Source: Rhabdothermincola salaria (GTDB taxonomy: Bacteria > Actinomycetota > Acidimicrobiia > Acidimicrobiales > Acidimicrobilacustridaceae). From it: a stretch of 64,000 bases of DNA. The translations under genes were made by a program, and so were the position numbers. The notes under the pieces are model-generated. The model was not told the origin of the DNA. It worked only from the letters and a program-made list of their open reading frames with translations, and ran no database searches. Where the stretch lies: assembly GCF_021246445.1 (NCBI RefSeq), contig NZ_JAJQXW010000002.1:682001-746000 (forward strand), in the 5' to 3' direction. Positions 1 to 8,055 of this stretch are shown piece after piece (the first letter of the stretch is position 1; each line of letters opens with the position of its first letter).

Positions 1-1
1 G

Positions 2-1609
2 GAGGTGGCGCGCGAGGTGCAACCCGGCGACGCCCGCCTCTACGAGCTGATCTGGCGCCGCACCGTGGCCAGCCAGATGAACGACGCCATCGGCGAGACC
101 GTCACCGTGCGCCTCGGTGCGCTCACCGGGTCGGGGCGCGATGCCGAGTTCTCCGCCGCCGGCACCGTCATCACCGATCGCGGCTGGATGCAGGTGGAGC
201 CGTGGCGCAGCGACGACGACGAGGAGCGCCGCCTCCCGGCCCTCACCGCCGGCGACGCGCTCGACGCCAGCGACCTGTCGGCCGAGGGCCACACCACCAA
301 GGCCCCCGCTCGCTTCACCGAGGCCAGCCTGGTGGCCAAGCTCGAGGAGATCGGCGTCGGCCGTCCCTCCACCTACGCCTCCATCATGGAGACCATCCAG
401 AACCGCGGGTACGTGTGGAAGAAGGGGTCGGCGCTGGTGCCGAGCTGGACCGCCTTCGCCGTCACCACCATGCTCGAACGCCACTTCGCCGAACTGGTCG
501 ACTACGGCTTCACCCGCGAGCTCGAGGAGGTCCTCGACGCCATCTCGGTGGGTGACGCCGAGATGGTGCCCACCCTCGAGGACTTCTACTTCGGACCGAG
601 GGAGACGAGTGGTGAGCGCCACGGCGGCCTGCGCGACCTCGTCACCGACCGGCTGCCGGAGATCGACGCGGCGGCCATCAACACCTTCCCCATCGGCGAG
701 GACCCTGCCGGGGTGCCGGTGGTGGCCAAGCCGGGCCGCTACGGCCCGTACGTGCAGCGCGGCACCGACACCGCCAGCATCCCCGACGACCTGCCCCCTG
801 CCGACCTCGACGTGGAGCACGCCCTCGAGCTGCTGGCCATGCCCAAGGGCGGCAAGCCCCTCGGCGAGGACCCCGACACGGGCCTCACGGTGCTGGTGAT
901 GAACGGGCGGTTCGGTCCCTACGTCCAGCTCGGCGAGGTCGACGACGATCCCGACGGAAAGCCCAAGCGGGCGTCGCTGTTCGCCGGGATGGACCCCCAG
1001 ACGATCGAGCTCGACGAGGCCCTGCGCCTGCTGTCACTGCCCCGGGTGGTGGGCACGGCCCCCGACGGCGACGTCATCACCGCCCAGAACGGCAAGTTCG
1101 GTCCCTACCTCACCAAGGGCGCCGACGGGAAGGACAGCCGCAGCCTGGGTGCCGAGGAGGAGCTCTTCACCGTCACCCTCGACGAGGCGCTGAAGCTCTT
1201 CGCCGAGCCCAAGCGTCGAGGCCGGGCCGCCCCCAAGCCCCCGTTGGCCGAGCTCGGGCCCGACCCGGTCACCGGCAAGCCGATGGTGGTCAAGGACGGC
1301 CGGTTCGGCCCCTACGTGACCGACGGCGAGACCAACGCCTCGTTGCGGGTCGGCGACGAACCGTCCAGCCTCAGCCCGGAGCGTGGCGCCGAGCTCCTGC
1401 AGACCCGACGCGACGCCGTGGCCAACGGCGAGGTGGGCCTGAAGAAGAAGCCGGCGAAGAAGCGAGCCACCAAGGCCGGCGCCAAGAAGAAGGCCACGAA
1501 GAAGAAGGCCACCAAGAAGAAGGCTGCGGGCGACGGGGTGAGCTCCACCGTCAGCCGCACCGTGGGGGCCCGCGCCCGCCCCGCCAAGAAGGCTCCACCG
1601 GAGCGCTGA
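2..1609 (+). CDS. topA: DNA topoisomerase I, C-terminal part (left end outside window)
   Basis: This is the C-terminal part of the type IA topoisomerase that relaxes negative supercoils. The frame is open at the left edge, so the Toprim domain and catalytic tyrosine lie outside; the GTG at position 5 is internal. Counting that codon as 1, the family motif ARFTEASLVAKLEE followed by GVGRPSTYA lies near residues 99-122. Four GPYV-type repeats follow near 245, 302, 364 and 433, the C-terminal repeats typical of actinobacterial enzymes without Cys4 zinc fingers. The tail from about 480 to 508 is almost only Lys, Ala and Thr, probably a DNA-binding extension like that of mycobacterial TopA. Identity is near certain; only completeness is limited. 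Confidence 0.95.
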   Translation, partial: EVAREVQPGDARLYELIWRRTVASQMNDAIGETVTVRLGALTGSGRDAEFSAAGTVITDRGWMQVEPWRSDDDEERRLPALTAGDALDASDLSAEGHTTKAPARFTEASLVAKLEEIGVGRPSTYASIMETIQNRGYVWKKGSALVPSWTAFAVTTMLERHFAELVDYGFTRELEEVLDAISVGDAEMVPTLEDFYFGPRETSGERHGGLRDLVTDRLPEIDAAAINTFPIGEDPAGVPVVAKPGRYGPYVQRGTDTASIPDDLPPADLDVEHALELLAMPKGGKPLGEDPDTGLTVLVMNGRFGPYVQLGEVDDDPDGKPKRASLFAGMDPQTIELDEALRLLSLPRVVGTAPDGDVITAQNGKFGPYLTKGADGKDSRSLGAEEELFTVTLDEALKLFAEPKRRGRAAPKPPLAELGPDPVTGKPMVVKDGRFGPYVTDGETNASLRVGDEPSSLSPERGAELLQTRRDAVANGEVGLKKKPAKKRATKAGAKKKATKKKATKKKAAGDGVSSTVSRTVGARARPAKKAPPER

Positions 1610-1660
1610 GGCGGGAGGCGACGATGGTCGTGGGTGCCCGAACGGCCTCCGACGCGCCCC

Positions 1661-1666
1661 TAAGGT
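1661..1666 (+). promoter_or_regulatory. Candidate -10 element (TAAGGT) of the MFS gene
   Basis: TAAGGT fits the TANNNT -10 consensus and ends 7 nt before the GTG start at 1673, so transcription would begin at or next to the start codon. No Shine-Dalgarno sequence is visible in the gap. Inferred from sequence only. Confidence 0.4.
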
Positions 1667-1672
1667 GAGCCG

Positions 1673-3226
1673 GTGGCCGTGCCGCGCCCTCAGTCCGAGC
1701 CGTTCGAAGAGCCCGATCGCGGCCCCGATCAGATGCCCCTGCCCGGCGTCGCCGACCTGGCCGCCACCCTGGCCGAGCACCCCGACACCGAGACGCACTT
1801 CCCGCCGTCGGCGCAGGATCGCCCGGGATGGCACGTTCGGCTCTTCGGTTCCCACGAGTTCTTCCGCCTGTGGCTGGTGCAGCTCATCTCCGCCACCGGT
1901 GACTGGCTGGCCTTCTCGGCCATCATCGTGTTGGCCACCAAGGTCGGCGGTGGGGCCGGTGCCGGGGCGGTGTCGCTGGTGATGGCGGCCCGCATCGTGC
2001 CCGGCTTCGTCTTCGGCCCCATCGCCGGGGTGCTGGTCGATCGGTGGGACCGCAAGAAGGTGATGGTCGTCTGCAACCTCGGGCGAGCGGTCATCGTGGG
2101 GCTGTTGCCGTTCGTCGACAGCGTGCTCATGTTGGTCGTGGCCTCCCTCGCGCTCGAGGTGATGACCCTGCTCTGGTCGCCCGCCAAGGAGGCCGAGGTG
2201 CCCAACCTCGTCCCCCACGACCACCTCACCACGGCCAACTCGTTGTCGCTCGCCGCCGCCTATGGCACGTTCCCGTTCGCGTCGGCCCTCTTCGCCCTGC
2301 TCGCCGGTGTCTCGGTGTGGGTGGGCGCCATCCCCGGTCTGGCCTTTCTCGAGAACAACCAGATGGCCCTGGCCTTCTACGTCGACGTGCTGGCCCTGCT
2401 GGTGGCCGCCTGGATGATCAGCCGACTCCCGTTGGGTGGCCGTCGTTCCTCGAACCGGCCCCTCGACGCGGCCGACGCGGTGCAGGCCGAGCGGGCCGTG
2501 GGCGCCGCTCTCAAGGAGACCCTCGCCGACCTCGCCGAGGGCTGGCGCGAGATCGCCGCCAACCACACCATCCGCGCGGTGAACCTGGGTCTGGCCACCG
2601 GGCTCATCGGCGGCGGCATGCTCATCCCCCTCGGTGCCGTCTTCTCCACCGACGTGCTCGACGCGGGGGTGGCCGGCTACGGCGTGTTCACCACCGCGCT
2701 GGGGGTCGGGGTGGCGGTCGGGGCCGTCGGCGTCTCGATGTTGCAGAAGCGACTGCCCCAGGCCCGGGTGTTCACCGCCGCACTGGTCTTCGCCGGGGTG
2801 GCGCTGTTCGCCGCCGCCTCGTCGTCGGGGCTGTGGGTGGCCGCCGGCTTCGTGGCGCTCATGGGGGTCTGCGTCGGGCCGGTCTACGTGCTCGGCTTCT
2901 CGCTGCTGCACCAGAACGTGCCCGACGACCTGCGGGGCCGGGTCTTCAGCTCGCTCACCACCCTGGTGCGGCTGTGCGTGCTCATCTCCATGGTGGCCGG
3001 CCCCTTGTTGGCCGCAGTGCTCGGTCGTCTGTCCGAGGCCTTGGTCGGCGGCGAGCTCGACGTCCTCGGGCTGCAGCTGGCCGTCCCGGGGGTCCGGCTG
3101 GCCCTGTGGCTGGCCGCGGTCATCATCGTCGGCGCCGGGCTGGCCGCGTGGGCATCGCTGCGGGCCGGTGAGCGGGCGTCGCGGGCCCAGTCGTCTGCGC
3201 ACCCCTCCGGGCACGGTCACCGGTGA
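1673..3226 (+). CDS. MFS transporter
   Basis: A 517-residue polytopic membrane protein of the major facilitator superfamily, probably a proton-driven exporter; the substrate cannot be read from sequence. An N-terminal cytoplasmic stretch of about 55 residues precedes the first membrane helix (LVQLISATGDWLAFSAIIVL). The loop after helix 2 carries the MFS motif A region GVLVDRWDRKKVM. About 12 hydrophobic segments follow, with a long central loop near residues 255-300. The C-terminus is short and basic. The GTG start is chosen because a -10 hexamer sits just upstream. Its TGA overlaps the start of tmk (GTGA), so the two are probably co-transcribed, although no functional link is obvious. Confidence 0.85.
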   Translation: MAVPRPQSEPFEEPDRGPDQMPLPGVADLAATLAEHPDTETHFPPSAQDRPGWHVRLFGSHEFFRLWLVQLISATGDWLAFSAIIVLATKVGGGAGAGAVSLVMAARIVPGFVFGPIAGVLVDRWDRKKVMVVCNLGRAVIVGLLPFVDSVLMLVVASLALEVMTLLWSPAKEAEVPNLVPHDHLTTANSLSLAAAYGTFPFASALFALLAGVSVWVGAIPGLAFLENNQMALAFYVDVLALLVAAWMISRLPLGGRRSSNRPLDAADAVQAERAVGAALKETLADLAEGWREIAANHTIRAVNLGLATGLIGGGMLIPLGAVFSTDVLDAGVAGYGVFTTALGVGVAVGAVGVSMLQKRLPQARVFTAALVFAGVALFAAASSSGLWVAAGFVALMGVCVGPVYVLGFSLLHQNVPDDLRGRVFSSLTTLVRLCVLISMVAGPLLAAVLGRLSEALVGGELDVLGLQLAVPGVRLALWLAAVIIVGAGLAAWASLRAGERASRAQSSAHPSGHGHR

Positions 3227-3843
3227 CCGCCCCCGTGGAGGGTCGCTTCATCGCCTTCGAGGGCGGCGAGGCCTGCGGCAAGAGCACCCAGGCCCGCCTT
3301 CTCGCCGACGCGCTGGGGGCGGTGCTCACCCGTGAGCCCGGCGGCACCGCCATCGGCGCCCAGCTGAGGGCGCTGATGCTGTCACCCGACACCCACGCTC
3401 TCGACGACCGGGCCGAGGCGTTGCTCATGGCCGCCGACCGGGCCCAGCACGTGGCCGAGGTCGTGCGCCCGGCGCTGGCCGCCGGCCGCCACGTGGTCAC
3501 CGACCGCTACGCGGGCTCGTCCGTCGCCTACCAGGGCTATGGGCGGGGGCTGCCTCCCGACGAGGTCCAGTCGCTCTCGCAGTGGGCCACTGCGGGGTGC
3601 TGGCCCGACCTCGTGGTCGTGCTGGTCGTGCCCCCGTCGGTGTCCGTTCTGCGCCTCGGCGGCGAGCACGATCGGATGGAGGCCGCCGGCGACGAGTTCC
3701 ACGCCCGGGTCCTCGACGGCTTCCTGCGCCAGGCCGAGGCCCGGCCCGACCGTTGGGTGGTCCTCGACGGCGACCGGCCCGTCGACGAGGTCCACCACGC
3801 CGTGCGGGCCGTCGTGCGCGAGCGGCTACAACTGCTCCCATGA
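3223..3843 (+). CDS. tmk: Thymidylate kinase
   Basis: Phosphorylates dTMP to dTDP with ATP in the cytosol, an essential step of dTTP synthesis. At 206 residues it has the usual family length. The P-loop FEGGEACGKST lies at residues 12-22 and the DR[YF] motif with substrate-binding surroundings is DRYAGSSVAYQGYGRGL near 90-106. The start GTG overlaps the stop of the MFS gene by 4 nt, and its own stop overlaps the start of the delta' gene (ATGA). A tmk-holB pair is common in bacteria and couples nucleotide supply with replication genes. Confidence 0.96.
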   Translation: MTAPVEGRFIAFEGGEACGKSTQARLLADALGAVLTREPGGTAIGAQLRALMLSPDTHALDDRAEALLMAADRAQHVAEVVRPALAAGRHVVTDRYAGSSVAYQGYGRGLPPDEVQSLSQWATAGCWPDLVVVLVVPPSVSVLRLGGEHDRMEAAGDEFHARVLDGFLRQAEARPDRWVVLDGDRPVDEVHHAVRAVVRERLQLLP

Positions 3844-4934
3844 CGTCGTTGTCCGAGCAGCCCGTGCTGAGCGCCGAGGCCGAGGGGGTCGACCTGTGGG
3901 CCGACGTCGTCGGCCAGGACGCGACCGTGGCCGAGCTGCGGGCCGCGGTCGACGCCCCGGTGCACGCCTACCTGCTGGTGGGGCCCCGAGGCAGCGGCAA
4001 GCGGGCCCTGGCGGCCGCCTTCGCCGCCGCGCTGCTCTCACGCGACCGGGTGGGCCCGGACGCGGCCCGCCACGCCCGCCTGGCCCTGGCCGAGGCCCAC
4101 CCCGACCTCACCGTGATCGAACGCAAGGGCGCCTCGATCTCGGTGGAGCAGGCCGACGAGATCATCGCCGCCGCCTGGCGGGCTTCGGTCGAGGGCGGAC
4201 CCAAGGTCCTGGTCCTCGACGAGTTCCACCTCGTCACGTCAGCCGGTCCCAAGCTGCTCAAGTCGATCGAGGAACCGCCGGCGGGCACGGTCTTCGTGGT
4301 GCTGGCCGAGCAGCTCACCGCCGACCTCGTCACCATCGCCAGCCGCTGCGTGCGAATCGACGTTCCGGCCGTGGACGACGCCGCCGTGGCCGAGCGGCTG
4401 GTGGCCGAGGGCGTCGACCCCGAGCGCGCCGCCGATGCGGCCGCCGCCGCGGTGGGCGATCTGCGCCGGGCCCGGCTGTTGGCCACCGACGACCGCGTGG
4501 CGCTGCGCCGCCGCGCCTGGCACGCCGTGCCCGACCGCCTCGACGGCACCGGTGGTCGGGCGGTGGAGGCGGCCGACGAGCTGCTGGCCATGATCACCGA
4601 CGCCATGGCCCCTCTGGCCGAGGCTCAGGCCGCCGAGCTGGCCGAGCTCGAGGAGCGGGTCAAGGCCCGGGGAGAGCGGGGGTCCGGGCGGGCCGACCTG
4701 GTGGCCCGCCACAAGCGCGAGGAGCGTCGCTATCGCACCGACGAGATCCGTGCCGGCCTCACCGAGCTGGCCCGTCGGTATCGCGACGAGCTGACCGTCG
4801 CCGCCCGCCCCCAGGCTTCGCTGGCAGCCATCGACGCCGTCACCGAGCTGGCCGACGAACTGGTGCGCAACCCCAACGAGCGCCTCCAGCTGGTGGCCCT
4901 GTTCGTCCGCCTCAGCAACCTCGACACCCGCTAG
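3840..4934 (+). CDS. holB: DNA polymerase III delta' subunit (clamp-loader)
   Basis: A 364-residue AAA+ subunit of the clamp loader that places the beta clamp on DNA. The start is the ATG overlapping the tmk stop; the frame is open further upstream but that part lies inside tmk. Walker A is GPRGSGKR at 48-55, the Walker B region is VLDEFHLVT, and the downstream LLKSIEEPP and SRCVRID match the clamp-loader sensor region. The four cysteines of the usual zinc module between Walker A and Walker B are absent: the stretch before AEAHPDL has no Cys. A charged, Ala/Glu-rich C-terminal half follows. Delta' is favoured over gamma/tau by length and by its neighbour tmk. Confidence 0.88.
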   Translation: MTSLSEQPVLSAEAEGVDLWADVVGQDATVAELRAAVDAPVHAYLLVGPRGSGKRALAAAFAAALLSRDRVGPDAARHARLALAEAHPDLTVIERKGASISVEQADEIIAAAWRASVEGGPKVLVLDEFHLVTSAGPKLLKSIEEPPAGTVFVVLAEQLTADLVTIASRCVRIDVPAVDDAAVAERLVAEGVDPERAADAAAAAVGDLRRARLLATDDRVALRRRAWHAVPDRLDGTGGRAVEAADELLAMITDAMAPLAEAQAAELAELEERVKARGERGSGRADLVARHKREERRYRTDEIRAGLTELARRYRDELTVAARPQASLAAIDAVTELADELVRNPNERLQLVALFVRLSNLDTR

Positions 4935-5024
4935 GCCGGTCGAGGAGCGTCCGCGGGGCGGTCGTCGTCCGCCCGCCACGGGCTGGTCCCGACGCCGGGG
5001 CGGGGCGCTACCATCGTCGGACCC

Positions 5025-5100
5025 GCCCGGGTAGCTCAGTCGGCAGAGCAGCTCACTCGTAATGAGCAGGTCAGGAGTTCGATTCTCCTCTCGGGCTCCA
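5025..5100 (+). tRNA. tRNA-Thr (anticodon CGT)
   Basis: A complete 76-nt cloverleaf. The acceptor strands 5025-5031 (GCCCGGG) and 5090-5096 (CTCGGGC) pair with one G-U. The D arm is GCTC/GAGC. The anticodon stem GCTCA/TGAGC encloses loop CTCGTAA, giving anticodon CGT for the threonine codon ACG. The T arm is AGGAG-TTCGATT-CTCCT. The discriminator is T and CCA is encoded. Downstream, at about 5104-5128, a weak CCCC/GGGG hairpin could end transcription. Confidence 0.97.
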
Positions 5101-5157
5101 ACAGATCCCCCGCTCCGGGCAAGGGGTCCCTCGTGACCGAGCGGCCCGAGCCGTGCC

Positions 5158-6282
5158 TCACGTGGTCGGCCCCGGCGTCTCGCTCAGCTGGTCGACGAGG
5201 GCGTCGTAGGTAGCGGCCACGGTGGGCCAGGCGAAGCGGGCGACGTGGGCCCGGGCCGCGCCGGCGGCGGCGCGGCGGCCCTCGTGGTCGGTGAGGGCGG
5301 TGCGCAACGACCGCACCAGGTCGTCCTCGTCGTCGTAGAGGTACGGCTCGGGGGTGGGGACGAGCTCGGGGTAGGCGAGGCGCCGGGGGAGGACCGCCGA
5401 CGCGCCGGCGGCCATGGCCTCCACCACCGCGATGCCGAAGAACTCGTGCCGGGCGGTGCTCACGACCACGTCGGCCCGGCCGATGAGGTCGACGTAGCCG
5501 GCCCGGTCGGCGGTGCCGAAGTGCACGATCCGTGGCCCGAGCCGGTCGCGCGCCTCGGCGAAGGCGGGAGGAACCACCCGGAAGCTCTCGCCGGCGACGG
5601 CGACCTCGAAGGCGACCCCTTGGTCGGCCAGCGCGTGCAGCGCGGCGAAGAAGTCCTCCGGAGCCTTGTCGTACTCCCAACGGTGGTTCCAGAGCACCAA
5701 GGGCACCCGGTCGGGGTCCGGCGGGCGGTCGGGGAGGACGAACAGCTCGGCGTCGACGCCGATGGGCACCACCGTCGAACGAGCCGCCACCTCGTCCAAC
5801 CGGTGGTCGTGGCGGCGATCCGGGAAGCGGGACAGGAAGTCCGGCAGGGCGTCGAGGACCTCCGTGCGGTGGAACTCGGAGTTGAACACCACCCGGTCGG
5901 CGGCGGCCATGCTCAGCCAGTTGGTCATGGCGTAGGTGTGATCCGGGGGACCCTCGCGGGGCGGGGGGTAGGTCAGCTGGTTCTCGTGGAAGTACACGAC
6001 GACGGGAACGCCGGCGAGCGATCGCCGGGCCATCCCGAGCATGGCCGGCACGTGCACCATCTCGCTCACGACGAGCACGTCGGGGCGGCCATGGAGGGCT
6101 ACGTGCCCGTCGACCTGTTCGGCCATGGTCAGCGCCGCGCCCTGCATCCGCCACTTCCACGACGTGCCGGGATGCGTGACCACGGTGACGTCGTGACCGC
6201 TGTGGGCGGCCAGCCCCTCGGCCCACGCCCGGTGCGATGCGGTGGCGTAGGGCTCGCAGAGGAGGACCCGTCGACGGGTCAC
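5158..6282 (-). CDS. GTDC1/QTMAN-family (DUF3524) GT-B glycosyltransferase
   Basis: A 374-residue GT-B fold glycosyltransferase. The N-terminal half carries the DUF3524 signature of animal GTDC1, the tRNA-queuosine mannosyltransferase: VYFHENQLTYP at 96-106, then TNWLSMAAADRVVFNSEFHR. The C-terminal half has STARHEFFGIAVVEA, a GT4-type E-x7-E motif, then LAYPELVP as in GTDC1. The GTG start overlaps the stop of the upstream oxidoreductase by 4 nt, so they form an operon. Bacterial members are, to my knowledge, not assigned a substrate. No queuosine genes are seen in the window, so transfer of mannose to tRNA is only a hypothesis. The neighbouring tRNA-Thr is probably coincidental. Confidence 0.8.
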   Translation of the reverse strand: MTRRRVLLCEPYATASHRAWAEGLAAHSGHDVTVVTHPGTSWKWRMQGAALTMAEQVDGHVALHGRPDVLVVSEMVHVPAMLGMARRSLAGVPVVVYFHENQLTYPPPREGPPDHTYAMTNWLSMAAADRVVFNSEFHRTEVLDALPDFLSRFPDRRHDHRLDEVAARSTVVPIGVDAELFVLPDRPPDPDRVPLVLWNHRWEYDKAPEDFFAALHALADQGVAFEVAVAGESFRVVPPAFAEARDRLGPRIVHFGTADRAGYVDLIGRADVVVSTARHEFFGIAVVEAMAAGASAVLPRRLAYPELVPTPEPYLYDDEDDLVRSLRTALTDHEGRRAAAGAARAHVARFAWPTVAATYDALVDQLSETPGPTT

Positions 6283-6842
6283 GAACCCGTCGGGGTCGGT
6301 CCCTCGGGGACATCACCCGCACCGCCGTCGAGCGGTTCGAGCACGAAGAGCCGGATCGTCCTCGAGGTGACCCGCTCCTGGTAGGCGCGGTAGCCGCCGT
6401 AGATGCCGGCCGAGGCGGCCCAGATCCGCTCGCGCTCGTCGTCGGTGGCGGGCCGGGCCCGTGCCCGGACCGATCGCTGCCGGTACTCCACGGTGGCCTC
6501 GGGGTCGGCCTCCAGGTTGAGCACCCACGCCGGGGTGGAGGGCTGCCCGAAGTTGGTGCCCAACAGGGTGAGGTCGTCGTCGAGGGGCACCGAGATGAGG
6601 GGCGTGCTGCGGGGTCGGCCGCTGCGCCGCCCGGTCGTGGTGACGGTGAGCACCGGGAGGCCGGCGAGCACGCCCGGCAGGCTGGCGCGGCCCCGGGTGA
6701 GGCGGTGGGTGAGACGGTCGAGCGGGGGCAGCAACCGGGCGAACAGCCAGGCCCCGGGTCGGGTGGACGCGCCCGACTGCACCAGGCGCTGCACGACGTT
6801 GGGTGGCTGGTGGCGGTAACCGAGGTCGCGGCACAGGCCCAT
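6279..6842 (-). CDS. Deazaflavin (F420)-dependent nitroreductase-family oxidoreductase
   Basis: A 187-residue split beta-barrel protein of the DUF385/Ddn family, whose characterised members use reduced F420. The core motifs are VLTVTTTGRRSGRPRSTPL near 66-84, LLGTNFGQPSTPAWVLNLEADP, then a basic strand VEYRQRSVRARARPA and IYGGYRAYQERV. The N-terminal 60 residues are amphipathic and may contact the membrane, as in Ddn. It is the first gene of a two-gene minus-strand operon with the glycosyltransferase and is divergent from sigR. The physiological substrate is unknown. Confidence 0.85.
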   Translation of the reverse strand: MGLCRDLGYRHQPPNVVQRLVQSGASTRPGAWLFARLLPPLDRLTHRLTRGRASLPGVLAGLPVLTVTTTGRRSGRPRSTPLISVPLDDDLTLLGTNFGQPSTPAWVLNLEADPEATVEYRQRSVRARARPATDDERERIWAASAGIYGGYRAYQERVTSRTIRLFVLEPLDGGAGDVPEGPTPTGS

Positions 6843-6937
6843 GGACCCGAAAGCTAGCCACTGCCGGGCGTCGGAGGGGCGGCCGGGTCGGCCCCGGCCG
6901 AGGGGTGGTCGGCACGGATCGCTGCTAGAACGGATCG

Positions 6938-7579
6938 ATGGCCGACCAGGCGACGTTCGCGGACCAGGCGATGGAGTACATGCCGTCGCTCTACGCGGCC
7001 GCTGTGCGCATGACGCGCAACCCCTCCGATGCCGAGGACCTGGTGCAGGAGACGTACCTCAAGGCCTACCGAGGGTTCGGCGGGTTCCAGGAGGGCACCA
7101 ACCTCAAGGCCTGGCTGTACCGCATCCTCACCAACACGTTCATCAACTCGTACCGCTCCAAGAAGCGCCGGCCCGACGAGACCGAGCTGGACGAGGTCGA
7201 GGACCTCTACCTCTACCGCCGCCTCGGTGGGCTGGAGGCCGCTCAGGCCGGCCGCAGCGCCGAGGACGAGCTCATGGACTGGTTCACCGACACCGAGGTG
7301 AAGGACGCCATCGAGGCCCTCCCCGAGCAGTTCCGCCTGGCCGTGCTGCTGGCCGACGTCGAGGGGTTCTCCTACAAGGAGATCGCCGAGATCCTCGACA
7401 TCCCCATCGGTACCGTCATGAGCCGCCTGCACCGGGGAAGAAAGTCGCTGCAGAAGGCGTTGTACGAGTTCGCCCTCGAACGTGGGCTCACCGGTCGTCG
7501 GCCCAGTGTCGACGACACCGCCCCGACGGACGACCGCGAACCGGCGCACACCGGTTCGTCCCGCACCGACGACGAATGA
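6938..7579 (+). CDS. sigR: ECF sigma factor SigR/SigH (thiol-oxidative stress)
   Basis: A 213-residue group 4 sigma factor close to Streptomyces SigR and mycobacterial SigH. Region 2 contains [21 protein letters not shown] at about 27-47, then [20 protein letters not shown], nearly diagnostic of SigR. Region 4 is [20 protein letters not shown] with a following basic recognition helix. In known systems it directs thioredoxin, mycothiol and protease genes under disulfide stress. It overlaps rsrA by ATGA, the usual coupling with its anti-sigma factor. A TAGAAC hexamer ends 7 nt before the ATG, so a leaderless transcript is possible. A SigR-type GGAAT-GTT autoregulatory promoter was not recognised upstream. 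Confidence 0.93.
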   Translation: MADQATFADQAMEYMPSLYAAAVRMTRNPSDAEDLVQETYLKAYRGFGGFQEGTNLKAWLYRILTNTFINSYRSKKRRPDETELDEVEDLYLYRRLGGLEAAQAGRSAEDELMDWFTDTEVKDAIEALPEQFRLAVLLADVEGFSYKEIAEILDIPIGTVMSRLHRGRKSLQKALYEFALERGLTGRRPSVDDTAPTDDREPAHTGSSRTDDE

Positions 7580-7884
7580 CGGACATGGCCGACCACCACC
7601 ACCACGACGACCGGCCCACCGACTGCGAGGAAGCCCTCGCGGAGATCTACACGTTCCTCGACGGCGAGCTCACCGAGGCCAAGCGCACCGCCATCGCCTC
7701 CCACCTCGAGGGCTGCAACCCGTGCGTGGAGGTCTTCGACTTCGAGGCCGAGCTGCGCATGGTCATCTCCACCAAGGCCACCGAGCCGGTGCCCGAGTCG
7801 CTGCGGCTGCGGATCTCCAAGACGCTGCTGTCGTTCGGCGGCGACGAAGCCACCGACGACGACGACGACCGCGCCGCCTTCTGA
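7576..7884 (+). CDS. rsrA: Mycothiol-system anti-sigma factor RsrA
   Basis: A 102-residue zinc-binding redox anti-sigma factor expected to hold SigR inactive until its cysteines oxidise. The zinc ligands keep exact RsrA spacing: Cys17, His43, Cys47 and Cys50 (HLEGCNPC), 26 residues between Cys17 and His43 as in Streptomyces RsrA. The conserved [10 protein letters not shown] precedes them. A His/Asp run at residues 6-12 and an acidic C-terminus are local features. The ATG overlaps the sigR stop; a second in-frame ATG at 7585 is possible. SigR and RsrA together form one regulatory unit. Confidence 0.93.
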   Translation: MTDMADHHHHDDRPTDCEEALAEIYTFLDGELTEAKRTAIASHLEGCNPCVEVFDFEAELRMVISTKATEPVPESLRLRISKTLLSFGGDEATDDDDDRAAF

Positions 7885-7902
7885 GTTCGCCGCCCCAGGC
7901 CC

Positions 7903-7908
7903 TAGGAT
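7903..7908 (+). promoter_or_regulatory. Candidate -10 element (TAGGAT) of the 43-residue gene
   Basis: TAGGAT fits the -10 consensus and ends 9 nt before the ATG at 7917, within a short gap after rsrA. It may give the small gene its own near-leaderless transcript. Inference from sequence. Confidence 0.35.
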
Positions 7909-7916
7909 CGATCCTC

Positions 7917-8048
7917 ATGGAACTCCTGTCCGTGGTCTGGTCCTACTGGATCGGCGTCGCTCTCGTCGTGCCGGCCATCCTCCTCGTCGTCGGCATCATC
8001 GGCATGTACGTCTACAAGGTCGTCGTCCCCCGCTACCCCAAGCGCTGA
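7917..8048 (+). CDS. Small single-pass membrane protein, 43 residues
   Basis: I do not recognise a family. The product has a short N-terminus (MELLSVVWSYW), one strongly hydrophobic helix of about 20 residues (IGVALVVPAILLVVGIIGMY) and a basic C-terminus ending RYPKR, so it is probably an inner-membrane peptide with its tail in the cytoplasm. It lies 32 nt after rsrA and 7 nt before the DUF2342 gene. Bias for G/C in third positions and the tight fit between neighbours support a real gene. Function unknown. Confidence 0.6.
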   Translation: MELLSVVWSYWIGVALVVPAILLVVGIIGMYVYKVVVPRYPKR

Positions 8049-8055
8049 GGCGACG

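Noticed and set aside
1614-1650. GGAGGC/GCCTCC inverted repeat after topA as terminator
   Set aside because: The 25-nt spacer and short arms make it weak in a region of this GC content.
1034-3220. Minus-strand frame of 728 codons opposite topA end and the MFS gene
   Set aside because: His/Gly/Gln-rich low-complexity product with no domain; explained by codon bias of the opposite strand.
5025-5160. tRNA-Thr as integration site of a mobile element
   Set aside because: No integrase, no repeat of the tRNA 3' end and no phage genes were seen in the window.
7584-7620. His-rich N-terminus of RsrA as a metal sensor
   Set aside because: Only four His in a row with Asp; it may be chance, and the standard zinc ligands are complete without it.
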